Shown here: piece after piece, positions 18,978 through 27,968 of the stretch | Numbering within the stretch: position 1 is the stretch's first letter | How the letters are laid out: the number at the start of each line of letters is the position of its first letter | Assembly: GCA_905339405.1 (NCBI GenBank) | Contig: CAJPGC010000014.1 | Span: 1 to 64,000 of the forward strand | Direction of reading: 5' to 3' | Length of the DNA: 64,000 bases | Origin: an uncultured bacterium | GTDB taxonomy: Bacteria > Desulfobacterota > GWC2-55-46 | Program-made: the position numbers and the translations under genes | The notes under the pieces: generated by a model | The model's database searches: none | Seen by the model: the letters and a program-made list of their open reading frames with translations, nothing else | Told to the model about the DNA's origin: nothing

Positions 18978-20225
18978 ATGGCCGAACAGACGATAAAATG
19001 CCCTTCATGCGGCTTTGACATCCCGCTGACCGAGGCCCTTTCAGGCAAGATAGAAGAGGGGCTGAAATCAAAGTATGAGCTCAAGGCCCGTCAGCAGGAG
19101 CTCGAGATCAAAAAGCGCGAAGAGGAAGTCAAAAAACGCGCTGCCGAGCTCGAAGAGTCGAAGAAGTCCGTAGACGAGATGGTGGCGAGGAAACTCGCTG
19201 CGGAGCGGTCGAGGTTTGAAGAGGCGGCCCGCAAGAAGGCGATTGAGCAGGTAGACACCGAGCTCCGCGATCTTCGTGAGGAGAAGGCCAGCAAGGACAG
19301 GCTCCTCGACGAGTCGCGGAAAAAGGAATTGGAGCTCCTCCGCAGGAACAGGCAGATAGAGGAAGAGAAGAAGGCCGTCGAGCTCGAGGCCGCGAGGAAG
19401 TTAGATGCCGAGAGGGACAAGATAAGGCAGGCTGCCGTCGATATGTTCTCCGAGGAGCACAGGCTCCGCGACCTCGAGAAGGACAAGCAGATGGCAGACC
19501 TCCGCAGGACGATAGACGACCTCAAGCGCAAATCCGAGCAATCCTCCCAGCAGGCCCAGGGAGAGGTGCTGGAGCTGGACCTCGAGGCGATGCTCAAGGC
19601 CAGGTTCCCGATGGACTCCATCGAGCCTGTAGCCAAGGGCGTGCGCGGGGCAGACATCATCCAGAGGGTGCACGCCAGGGCGGGCCAGCAATGCGGCTCG
19701 ATAGCGTGGGAGTCCAAGCGCACGAAGGCCTGGAACGACGAGTGGGTCGTAAAGCTCAAGGACGACCAGCGCGAGATGAAGGCCGACTGCGCGGTCATCG
19801 TCACCGAGGTGCTGCCCAAGGGCTTGACCGCCTTCGGCCAGGTCGACGGCGTATGGGTGGTGGCCGTCCCTCTTGCGGGCTGCCTAGCCGACGCGCTGAG
19901 AGCCTCTCTTGCCGAGGTGTCCCTTGCCAGGCTTTCGGCAGTCGGCAAGAACGAGAAGATGGAGGCGATCTACAACTACCTTTCAGGCCCCGAGTTCAGG
20001 CAGAGGGTTGAAGGCATCGTCGAGGCGTTCAGGGCCTTGAAAGAAGACCTCGAGTCCGAGAAAAGGGCAATGATGAGGATATGGGCCAAGAGGGAGAAGC
20101 TCATAGAGCGCGTCACGAACAACACGACCGGCATGTACGGCGACATGCAGGGCATAATAGGCTCCCTGCCTGAGATAAAACTCCTGGAACTCGGCCCTGG
20201 AGATGACGGGGAGTTAACGGACTGA
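18978..20225 (+). CDS. DUF2130 domain protein with long coiled coil
   Basis: N-terminal CPSCGF, Glu/Lys/Arg-rich coiled coil, C-terminal GADIIQRVHARAGQQCGSIAWESKRTKAWNDEWVVKLKDDQR. Confidence 0.88.
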   Translation: MAEQTIKCPSCGFDIPLTEALSGKIEEGLKSKYELKARQQELEIKKREEEVKKRAAELEESKKSVDEMVARKLAAERSRFEEAARKKAIEQVDTELRDLREEKASKDRLLDESRKKELELLRRNRQIEEEKKAVELEAARKLDAERDKIRQAAVDMFSEEHRLRDLEKDKQMADLRRTIDDLKRKSEQSSQQAQGEVLELDLEAMLKARFPMDSIEPVAKGVRGADIIQRVHARAGQQCGSIAWESKRTKAWNDEWVVKLKDDQREMKADCAVIVTEVLPKGLTAFGQVDGVWVVAVPLAGCLADALRASLAEVSLARLSAVGKNEKMEAIYNYLSGPEFRQRVEGIVEAFRALKEDLESEKRAMMRIWAKREKLIERVTNNTTGMYGDMQGIIGSLPEIKLLELGPGDDGELTD

Positions 20226-20250
20226 AGTCCGTGGAAAAGGATAATAATAG

Positions 20251-20508
20251 ATGGGAACGATAATAACGATAGCCATAATCTCTTTCGGCCTGGGGCTCCT
20301 TCCGGCGTTCATGGCCTCGCAGAAGGGGCGCGGGTTCGTCAAGTGGTGGGTCTACGGCGCGCTGCTTTTCCCCGTGGCCCTCGTCCATGCCCTCCTTATC
20401 GGGACGAGCTTCCAGAGGGGCACGAAGAACTGCGGATATTGCAGGATGGTTGTGAGCGTGAACGCGACGCACTGCCCCAAGTGCGGCTATGAATTCATAG
20501 GGAACTGA
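20251..20508 (+). CDS. Small TM protein with zinc ribbon
   Basis: N-terminal hydrophobic helices, C-terminal CGYC...CPKCGYEF. Confidence 0.65.
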   Translation: MGTIITIAIISFGLGLLPAFMASQKGRGFVKWWVYGALLFPVALVHALLIGTSFQRGTKNCGYCRMVVSVNATHCPKCGYEFIGN

Positions 20509-21344
20509 TGGCCGAGCAGAACCCCGCCCTCGAAAAAAGCGTGCTCACCGGATGGAGGGCGCGCCTCCATGAGATAATCTACGAGACTGACACGCCAGCG
20601 GGCAGGTTCTTCGACGCCTCCCTCATAGCCGCTATAGTCCTCAGCGTAATACTCGTCATGCTCGACAGCGTCTCATGGATAAGCGAGGACTACGGCAGGG
20701 CGCTGTACGCGGCAGAGTGGTTCTTCACAGCCTTTTTTACAATCGAGTACGCCCTGAGGCTCGCGTGCGTTGTCCGGCCCGCCAGGTACGCAACCAGCTT
20801 TTTCGGCATCGTCGACCTTCTGGCCATAATCCCGACGTACCTGGACCTCCTCGTCCCGGGCGGCCGCTACCTCCTCGTCATAAGGGTACTGAGGGTGCTG
20901 CGAATATTCCGCACCTTCGGACTTTTCGAGTACATGAACGAGGGCATGTACATCGTGCAGGCGATGAAGGCGTCCAGGAAGAAGATATCGGTCTTCCTCC
21001 TTACAGTTCTAACTCTCGTCGTGATACTCGGCTCGCTCATGTACCTCATAGAAGGGGCCGAAAACGGCTTCACCAGCATCCCCAGAAGCATCTACTGGGC
21101 AATAGTCACCATGACCACCGTCGGCTACGGCGACGTCGCCCCGAAGACGGCCCTGGGCATGGGGCTCGCCTCTTTCGTGATGATACTCGGCTACGCCATA
21201 CTCGCCGTCCCGACCGGCATCGTCACGGTCGAGATGGTCCACGCCTCTTCCCAGAAGTCGTCCCAGTCCTGCCCGTCCTGCTGCTCCGAAGGCCATGACA
21301 AAGACGCGGTATTCTGCAAATGCTGCGGCGGAAGGCTCAATTAG
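20508..21344 (+). CDS. Voltage-gated potassium channel family protein with C-terminal zinc ribbon
   Basis: S4-like RVLRVLRIFRTF, selectivity filter TMTTVGYGDVAP, C-terminal CPSCCSEGHDKDAVFCKCCGG. Confidence 0.92.
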   Translation: MAEQNPALEKSVLTGWRARLHEIIYETDTPAGRFFDASLIAAIVLSVILVMLDSVSWISEDYGRALYAAEWFFTAFFTIEYALRLACVVRPARYATSFFGIVDLLAIIPTYLDLLVPGGRYLLVIRVLRVLRIFRTFGLFEYMNEGMYIVQAMKASRKKISVFLLTVLTLVVILGSLMYLIEGAENGFTSIPRSIYWAIVTMTTVGYGDVAPKTALGMGLASFVMILGYAILAVPTGIVTVEMVHASSQKSSQSCPSCCSEGHDKDAVFCKCCGGRLN

Positions 21345-21445
21345 GCCGTTCTTCCGTCATCTTACCTTTATCCGGGTTATACTCTTAAAAGGCATATGAA
21401 CGGGAACGCGGGCATTTGTCCGCGAAACGGGAAAGGAGCGTTGTC

Positions 21446-21805
21446 ATGGCAAGAACGACAGCCGAAACCTTCGAAGAGACGGCCATTTCCGCTAAAAAAA
21501 TAGCCGCCCTGGTCTACGGCCTGCAGGCCATAGGCCTGTTCATAGGCATCACCTACGTAGTGGCCGTCGTAATCGACTACATAAAGGCCTCGGAAGTGAA
21601 AGGCACGTGGATAGAGTCCCACATCAGGTGGCAGATAAGGACTTTCTGGTTCTCCCTGCTATGGGCCGCAATCGGGGTCCTGACGTACCTTCTCGTAATC
21701 GGCTATTTCATACTCCTGGCCGACGGGGTCTGGGTCATATACAGGATAGCCAAGGGCGCGCTCAACCTGAAGGACAACAAGGCCATGTACGGCCTTGAAG
21801 CATAA
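21446..21805 (+). CDS. Small integral membrane protein (DUF4870-like)
   Basis: ATG preceded by aaaggag RBS; TM helices and SHIRWQIRTFW motif. Confidence 0.75.
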   Translation: MARTTAETFEETAISAKKIAALVYGLQAIGLFIGITYVVAVVIDYIKASEVKGTWIESHIRWQIRTFWFSLLWAAIGVLTYLLVIGYFILLADGVWVIYRIAKGALNLKDNKAMYGLEA

Positions 21806-21817
21806 GGAGGCTCGACG

Positions 21818-22933
21818 ATGAAGGCCATAACTTTTGACCCGGGCCGCAAGGACCTGAAGATAGCGGAGAGGCCCGAGCCCAGGATAACAAGGCCGGACGA
21901 AGTGAAGCTGCGTATGCTGAAAGTAGGGGTCTGCGGGACCGACAGGGAACGGATAGCCGAGGGGAAAGCCAAGCCTCCGAAGGGGTTCAAAGACATCGTC
22001 ATAGGCCACGAGAACATGGGCGTGGTCGTAGAGGCCGGGGGAGGCGTCACCAGCGTCAAGGCGGGCGACCTGGCGGCCTTCACCATAAGGCGGGGCTGCG
22101 GTGAGTGTACGCCGTGCAACGTCGGGCGCCCCGACATGTGCCGTACAGGCAATTACATGGACAGGGGTCTTTCCGGAATAGACGGCTTTAACGCGGAGTA
22201 CGCCGTGGACCGTGAGGAGTACGTCGTAAAGGTCCCTGAAGGGCTCGGCCCCATTGGAGTGCTCCTTGAGCCGATGTCCGTGGTGGAGAAGGCTATAGGG
22301 GAGTCGATGAGGCTCCAGTTCGCGAGGCTCCCGGACGCCCTTTCAAGCCCCGACTGGCTATACGGCAAAAAGGCTCTTGTAGCGGGAATAGGCAACATAG
22401 GGCTTCTCGCCGCGCTCGCCTTGAGGCTCCGCGGGGCAGAGGTCTACGGCCTGGACATAGTAGAAAGCGCCAGCGTGCGCGTGAGGTGGCTTCTGGGCAT
22501 AGGCGGCTATTATATCGACGGCAGGTCAGTGAAGCCCGAGAAGGTCGACGAGGTAATAGGACCTATAGACATGGTAGTGGAGGCGGCAGGCGTGCCGGGC
22601 CTGGAGTTCGGTTTATTCGACACGCTCGCGAGGGACGGCATTTACGTCGTGGCCGGGATACCCTCAGAGGAGGTGCACGGGGGCAAGGTCGCGGTCAACG
22701 GCGCTGAGCTCATGAGCAGGCTCGTGAGGATGAACCTTCTCGTCTTCGGTTCGGTAAGCTCGGCCCCGGGGCATTTCAGGGCGGCCATAGACGACTTTAT
22801 CAGGGCCGAGTACAGGTGGAAAGGCCACCTCGGGAAGATGATAACCGCGGAGTTCGATTATACGGACTTCAAGGGCGTCCTTACCCGGAAGGACGAAAAA
22901 GAGATAAAGTCGGTCATCAAATGGGCGGCCTGA
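21818..22933 (+). CDS. Zinc-type glucose/alcohol dehydrogenase (MDR family, glucose 1-dehydrogenase-like)
   Basis: GVCGTDRERIAEG, GHENMGVVVEAG, structural-zinc Cys cluster CGECTPCNVGRPDMC, VAGIGNIGLLAAL. Confidence 0.85.
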   Translation: MKAITFDPGRKDLKIAERPEPRITRPDEVKLRMLKVGVCGTDRERIAEGKAKPPKGFKDIVIGHENMGVVVEAGGGVTSVKAGDLAAFTIRRGCGECTPCNVGRPDMCRTGNYMDRGLSGIDGFNAEYAVDREEYVVKVPEGLGPIGVLLEPMSVVEKAIGESMRLQFARLPDALSSPDWLYGKKALVAGIGNIGLLAALALRLRGAEVYGLDIVESASVRVRWLLGIGGYYIDGRSVKPEKVDEVIGPIDMVVEAAGVPGLEFGLFDTLARDGIYVVAGIPSEEVHGGKVAVNGAELMSRLVRMNLLVFGSVSSAPGHFRAAIDDFIRAEYRWKGHLGKMITAEFDYTDFKGVLTRKDEKEIKSVIKWAA

Positions 22934-22934
22934 G

Positions 22935-23696
22935 CTAAAGCTCTATTGTCATGCTGTCGTAGGCGAGCTCGAAACCCTCTGGCAGGGCAGGGTTGTCCCT
23001 CGTGTAATCGAGGTTGTGCCCGAGATGCGTGAATATGGTCCTTTTTGGGCCGATGGCTTTTGAGGCCTCGATGGCCTCTCCAATCGAAAAGTGCGTCGGG
23101 TGCGGCTTCTGCCGGAGGGCCCCGAGGATGAGTACTTCAAGGCCGCGGAGCTTTTCCATTGACCCCGGCGGTATCGCGCTGCAGTCGGTCAGGTAAGCTA
23201 CCGAGCCTATCCTGTAGCCGAATATCACCGCGTCCCCGTGCATTATCTCAATGGGCAAGACAGTTGCCCCGAAAAGGCCGAACGGCGCTGAGACTTCCGT
23301 CGTCGTGAGGTTCGGCTTCCATCCGTCCCTGCCGTCAAGCCTGAAGATATACTCGAAGATGCTTCTTATCCTGCCTATGGTCTCCGCGTTACCGTAGCAA
23401 GGGATTGCCTTCCCGCCAGCGGCGAGGTTGAACGCGCGCAGGTCGTCTATGCCGTGTATGTGGTCGGCGTGCGCGTGCGTGTAAAGTACGGCGTCGACGC
23501 GCTCGAGTCCGTACGAGAGTGACTGTGCCCTCAGGTCGGTCGTCGTGTCTATCAGTATGTTGGCGCCTTCGGATTGTATGAGAAGGGAAGAGCGCGTGCG
23601 CTTGTTCCTGGGTTCCGGCGACGAGCAGACTTCGCAATGGCAGCCGATGACCGGCACGCCCGTGGAGGTGCCGCAGCCGAGTATTACAAGTCTCAT
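22935..23696 (-). CDS. MBL-fold metallohydrolase (PhnP-like)
   Basis: LGCGTSTGVPVIGCHCEVCSS, YTHAHADHIHGIDDLR, FTHLGHNLDY. Confidence 0.88.
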   Translation of the reverse strand: MRLVILGCGTSTGVPVIGCHCEVCSSPEPRNKRTRSSLLIQSEGANILIDTTTDLRAQSLSYGLERVDAVLYTHAHADHIHGIDDLRAFNLAAGGKAIPCYGNAETIGRIRSIFEYIFRLDGRDGWKPNLTTTEVSAPFGLFGATVLPIEIMHGDAVIFGYRIGSVAYLTDCSAIPPGSMEKLRGLEVLILGALRQKPHPTHFSIGEAIEASKAIGPKRTIFTHLGHNLDYTRDNPALPEGFELAYDSMTIEL

Positions 23697-23754
23697 AAGA
23701 GGGTTCCGTGAAAGCCGTGTGGAAGGCTGTATTGAGCGGAAGAGGAGCGGGCTG

Positions 23755-23994
23755 TTACTTCTTGAACTCGCCCACGACCGGCAGCTCGGCGAGGACTTCG
23801 TCCCCGTGGGGCGCGTCGGCCATGAAGTCGCTGAGGTCGGTCCCGGCGTAATGCTCGAAGTGCATGCCGTCCATGAAAAGCGGGCTGTTCGTGGCGTCGT
23901 AGACCTTGCCCTGGTACGCGAAATATATGGGCTGCCCGGGGGTCGACCCGTCGAATTTCTTCAGTTCCGCTTCGTTAAATTCCTTCATGGTCAT
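23755..23994 (-). CDS. Cytochrome b5/steroid-binding-like domain protein
   Basis: MTMKEFNEAELKKFDGSTPGQPIYFAYQGKVYDATNSPLFMDGMHFEHYAGTDLSDFMADAPHGDEVL. Confidence 0.85.
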   Translation of the reverse strand: MTMKEFNEAELKKFDGSTPGQPIYFAYQGKVYDATNSPLFMDGMHFEHYAGTDLSDFMADAPHGDEVLAELPVVGEFKK

Positions 23995-24872
23995 ACAATA
24001 TAAAACGGGGTCGGGATGAAAGTCAATACAAATACCGCCAGCGCGCTTACCGCTACGAGCCTTCTTTTGGGGTCCATCGGCCTGTGCTGGTCTTCGACCG
24101 GCGGGTGCCATATCCCTATGAAAGTTATGAGCGCGGCCCATACGAACCAGCCCGGCCACGCGAGGATGCCGAGGACCACGAGCAGGCCTATCATCACCAT
24201 AGAGAAGAGCCTGTGACGCCGCCCGAGGAGCGAATAGACGAGGTGCCCGCCGTCGAGCTGGCCGATGGGCAGTAGGTTCATCGCGGTGACGAAAAAGCCT
24301 ATCCACCCGGCGAAGGCCACGGGGTGCAAAAGTACGTCGTGGGTCGCCGGTACAGGGCCGACTGTCACATAGGAAAGCGCGTAAAAGATGAGAGAGGAGC
24401 CGAGCCCGAGAGAGCCGGCTGCCATCGTCCTGGGCACTACGGCTGAATGCTCAAGCCCCCACAGAGTGACGAACAGGGCTATCACGAAGCCCGCGAGCGG
24501 CCCGGACGCGCCTATCTCGACCAGGGCGGCTTTTGTGGTAATGGGCGATTTTATCCTTATGACGGCCCCGAAGGTGCCTATCATCGGGGGGAACGGCGGC
24601 CCCGGGATGAAGGTCGGCAGCGTCGTCACAACGCCGTGCCGCCTGGAGGCCAGGAAATGGCCGAGCTCGTGCGTGCCTAGTATCAAAAGCAGCGAGAGGG
24701 AAAAGGGAACCCCCCGCGTGAGGCTCATGGGGTCTGCGAATATGTCCGCGCCCTGGTACAGGGCGCCGGAGATGACGGTCGTCACCACGGTCGCCAGGAA
24801 GAGCACGGCGGGCAGCAGGACTTTCGGTTTTTCAACCGGAGGGTAGTCGAAAGAGTGTCCGTTTTCTCTCAT
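23991..24872 (-). CDS. Site-2 protease-like M50 metallopeptidase
   Basis: ILGTHELGHFLASRRHGV (HExxH-type HELGH), NLLPIGQLDGGHLVYSLLG. Confidence 0.92.
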   Translation of the reverse strand: MRENGHSFDYPPVEKPKVLLPAVLFLATVVTTVISGALYQGADIFADPMSLTRGVPFSLSLLLILGTHELGHFLASRRHGVVTTLPTFIPGPPFPPMIGTFGAVIRIKSPITTKAALVEIGASGPLAGFVIALFVTLWGLEHSAVVPRTMAAGSLGLGSSLIFYALSYVTVGPVPATHDVLLHPVAFAGWIGFFVTAMNLLPIGQLDGGHLVYSLLGRRHRLFSMVMIGLLVVLGILAWPGWFVWAALITFIGIWHPPVEDQHRPMDPKRRLVAVSALAVFVLTFIPTPFYIV

Positions 24873-25930
24873 CAGCCGGCCCAGGTGTTCTTTGCTTTAA
24901 CGTACTCGTGGTAGAACTCTATCATGGCCTGTCCTATCGACAGGATGAGCGGGCCAGCGATGATGCCTATGAGGCCGAAGACGTTGACGGCCCCGAAGAT
25001 GCTGAAGAAAAGGAGCAGGGGGTGGAGGTTGGTCTTGCCGCCTATTATGTACGGCCTCATGAAGTTGTCGACCAGGCCGATGACGAAGACGCCCCATATC
25101 ACGAGGCCGACGCCCCCGGCTATATGGCCGGTCAGAAGGAGGTATACGGCGATGGGGCCCCATATAAGAGAGCTTCCCACGCTCGGCAGGAAGGTCATGA
25201 AGAACATGACGAAGCTCAGTAGAAGCGCCGCCGGTATGCCCAGAAACCAGAACGCCAGCCCGCCGAGGGCCGCCTGCATCGCTCCTACCAGGACACCTCC
25301 GTACATGGTCGCGGATATGACGGCCCTGTTTTTCTCGATGATGTCGTCCTTGTGATGCTCGGTAATGGGTATGAGGTCCCTGACGATCCTGAAGAGCTTG
25401 TCCCCGTCCTTGAAAAGGAAGTACATGGTGAAGAAGGCGAGAAAGAGGTTGAGGAAGAACTCGGCAAGGCCTTTGAAGAACCCCTGGAGGCCTTCTCCGG
25501 CGTAGGCAGCGACGTTCCGGATTATCTCGGCGAAGATGCCCTTGAGGTTGAGCGTGGATACGTCCATGAACCCGCCGAGGTACTTCTCAATCAGAGGGTA
25601 TATGAAAAGGGGCGACTGGTGCGCCTTAGTCGACATCCCCTTGAGGTAGCCTTCGGCCCAGTTGTAAAGGTGCAAAAACTCACCGGCCAGCATCGAGCCG
25701 AGCACCGCGAGCGGCACTATGAGGAAGACGGCTATCGTGAGGCACGCTATGAGAGAAGCCAGAGCGGGCCTTCGGGTCACTTTCTTTAAAATCCACTGGT
25801 AAAAAGGGTAGAAAAGGATGACGAGCACTATCGCCCAGAATATCGGGATGAAAAAGGGCGCCATCACGGAGTACATGAGGTACCCGACGAGGAAGGCCAG
25901 CAGCAGCGTCAGTATGTGTTCCCACTTCAT
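24872..25930 (-). CDS. AI-2E/PerM family transporter
   Basis: 352-aa multi-TM; PSVGSSLIWGPIAVYLLLTGHIAGGVGLVIWGVFVIGLVDNFMRPYIIGGKTNLHPLLLFFSIFGAVNVFGLIGIIAGPLI. Confidence 0.92.
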   Translation of the reverse strand: MKWEHILTLLLAFLVGYLMYSVMAPFFIPIFWAIVLVILFYPFYQWILKKVTRRPALASLIACLTIAVFLIVPLAVLGSMLAGEFLHLYNWAEGYLKGMSTKAHQSPLFIYPLIEKYLGGFMDVSTLNLKGIFAEIIRNVAAYAGEGLQGFFKGLAEFFLNLFLAFFTMYFLFKDGDKLFRIVRDLIPITEHHKDDIIEKNRAVISATMYGGVLVGAMQAALGGLAFWFLGIPAALLLSFVMFFMTFLPSVGSSLIWGPIAVYLLLTGHIAGGVGLVIWGVFVIGLVDNFMRPYIIGGKTNLHPLLLFFSIFGAVNVFGLIGIIAGPLILSIGQAMIEFYHEYVKAKNTWAG

Positions 25931-25958
25931 AGGAGGGGGCCCGGGGGGCAGAATCTTT

Positions 25959-25987
25959 TTGATTTCACCATTCCTTCCCAGTATAAT
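25959..25987 (+). promoter_or_regulatory. Sigma-70-like promoter for the PP-loop gene
   Basis: TTGATT (25959-25964) - 17 nt - TATAAT (25982-25987), pointing at the GTG start at 26062. Confidence 0.6.
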
Positions 25988-26061
25988 TATATTTCGATAA
26001 ATTACAAGGGGTTTCGCACCCTGTACCGGTTTATAACTGTCCGATTAAAGAGGAGTTTTCT

Positions 26062-27075
26062 GTGGGAACAAAAGCTGTTGCGCTGCTTTCCGGCGGCCTG
26101 GACTCAACGCTTGCCGTAAAACTGATGATAGACCAGGGCATAGAGGTGCACGCCCTCAACTTTACCTCCGGCTTCTGCACGTGCAACCACGGCGGCAAGG
26201 ACGGGGGCGGGTGCAGGAGCGAGTCGAAGAGGGTCGCCGAGGAGTTCGGCATACCCCTTAAGGTCATAATGAAGGGCATGGATTACATAGAGCTCGTCAG
26301 GAACCCGAAGCACGGCTACGGCAAGGGCATGAACCCGTGCGTGGACTGCCGCGTCTTCATGTTCATACAGGCCAAGAAGTACATGCAGGAGATAGGCGCG
26401 TCCTTCATCATAACCGGCGAGGTCCTCGGACAGAGGCCCATGAGCCAGAGGAAGGACGCTTTCCGTGTCATAGAAAGGGAGAGCGGCCTCGAAGGGCTCA
26501 TTCTCCGGCCCCTTAGCGCCAAGCAGCTCGAGCCGACTATACCCGAGAAGGAAGGGCTCGTCGACAGGGAAAGGCTCCTCGACGTGCTCGGAAGGAGCCG
26601 CAGGCAGCAGATCGACCTCGCGGAGGAGCTCGACATCAACAACTACCCATGCCCCTCGGGCGGCTGCCTTCTCACGGACAAGATATTCTCTAAAAAAGTC
26701 AGGGACCTCCTCACGAACAAAAAGGACGTCACGAAAAAAGACCTGGCCCTTTTGAAGTCCGGCCGCCATTTCAGGCACAAGGGCGCGAAAGTCATCCTCG
26801 GCAGGGACGAAGCCGACAACGCCGTCCTTAAAAAGATGCTCCAGGAAGGGGACGTTCTCATTGAGCCCGTGGGCTTCCCCGGGCCGGCCGCGATACTCTC
26901 CGGAGGCGGCGGCCAGGAGTTCAGGGAGTACGCAGGCAGCCTCATAGTGAAGTACGCACTCGAGAAGGCCGGAGCGATGAGGACGCTTCGCGCCGTGTGC
27001 GGGGATGAGTCAATAGATTACGAGGTCGCCGGGCCCGCCACTGACGAGCTCATCGAGGAGACGAGGGTATGCTGA
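26062..27075 (+). CDS. PP-loop ATP pyrophosphatase, MnmA/ThiI-like putative tRNA sulfurtransferase
   Basis: ALLSGGLDSTLAVKLM, MNPCVDCRVFMFIQAKKYM, YPCPSGGCLLTDKIFSKKVRDL; GTG start. Confidence 0.8.
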   Translation: MGTKAVALLSGGLDSTLAVKLMIDQGIEVHALNFTSGFCTCNHGGKDGGGCRSESKRVAEEFGIPLKVIMKGMDYIELVRNPKHGYGKGMNPCVDCRVFMFIQAKKYMQEIGASFIITGEVLGQRPMSQRKDAFRVIERESGLEGLILRPLSAKQLEPTIPEKEGLVDRERLLDVLGRSRRQQIDLAEELDINNYPCPSGGCLLTDKIFSKKVRDLLTNKKDVTKKDLALLKSGRHFRHKGAKVILGRDEADNAVLKKMLQEGDVLIEPVGFPGPAAILSGGGGQEFREYAGSLIVKYALEKAGAMRTLRAVCGDESIDYEVAGPATDELIEETRVC

Positions 27076-27917
27076 CCGCCGCACCCGCATCTGACCCTGA
27101 AGGCAACGCGGGAGCGCTCGCAAAACTCGAGAAGCTCAGGGCGATATTGCGGGAGATGGGCTCGGTCCTCATAGCTTTCTCCGGCGGGGCAGACTCGACC
27201 TTTCTGTTGAAGGCCGCCGTGGACACTCTCGGCGGGAGGGCGGCTGCCTTGACGGCGACTTCCCCGACCTACCCTCAGAGGGAGCTCGAAGAGGCAAAGA
27301 GGCTCGCCTCCCTTTTGAAGGCCACGCACATAATAGTCGACTCAAACGAGCTCGAGATACCCAACTTCGCGGAGAACACCGAAAAGAGGTGCTATTACTG
27401 CAAGAGCGAGCTCTTCAGCGTCTCTCTTGCAGAAGCCAGGAACATGGGCTTCGAGCACGTGGCTGACGGCTCGAACGCCGACGACCTCGCCGACTACAGG
27501 CCCGGCAGGACTGCCGCCGCCGAGCTCGGCGTCAGGAGCCCTCTTCAGGAAGCAGGGCTTACGAAAGAGGAGATACGATTCCTCAGCCGCCGGATGGGGC
27601 TTCCGACCTGGGACAAGCCCGCGTTCGCCTGCCTGTCTTCGAGGTTCCCGTACGGCACGAGGATAACCGAGGAGAGGATAGGCAAGGTCGCCCGGGGCGA
27701 GGAGCTCTTGAGGGGCCTGGGCTTCAGGCAGTTCAGGGTGCGCTTTCACGGGGAGACGGTAAGGATAGAGGTCGAGGAGAGCTCCCTGAAGCTCTTTTTG
27801 GACGAAGCAATAAGGAAAAAGACGGTCGATGGGATGAAGGAGATAGGTTTCGTGTACGTGACGCTCGACCTGCAGGGCTACAGGCCCGGCAGCATGAACG
27901 AGGTCCTGAAAGGCTGA
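27069..27917 (+). CDS. larE: ATP-dependent sacrificial sulfur transferase LarE-like
   Basis: LIAFSGGADSTFLLKAA, NTEKRCYYCKSELF, DGSNADDLADYRPGRTAAAELGVRSPLQEAGLTKEEIR, PAFACLSSRFPYG. Confidence 0.93.
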   Translation: MLTAAPASDPEGNAGALAKLEKLRAILREMGSVLIAFSGGADSTFLLKAAVDTLGGRAAALTATSPTYPQRELEEAKRLASLLKATHIIVDSNELEIPNFAENTEKRCYYCKSELFSVSLAEARNMGFEHVADGSNADDLADYRPGRTAAAELGVRSPLQEAGLTKEEIRFLSRRMGLPTWDKPAFACLSSRFPYGTRITEERIGKVARGEELLRGLGFRQFRVRFHGETVRIEVEESSLKLFLDEAIRKKTVDGMKEIGFVYVTLDLQGYRPGSMNEVLKG

Positions 27918-27942
27918 ACGAGATAAGCTGTTACTAATAGGG

Positions 27943-27966
27943 CGGGCCTTTGGGCCCGTTTTTTTA
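27943..27966 (+). terminator. Intrinsic terminator after larE
   Basis: cgggcc ttt gggcccg ttttttt. Confidence 0.75.
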
Positions 27967-27968
27967 TT

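Noticed and set aside
19091-19948. 285-aa antisense ORF in the DUF2130 gene
   Set aside because: Ser/Arg-rich mirror of a Glu/Lys coiled coil.
23995-24306. N-terminal extension of the cytochrome b5-like ORF
   Set aside because: It overlaps the M50 peptidase in another frame and is Arg/Pro/Ala-rich; the b5 fold begins at MTMKEF.
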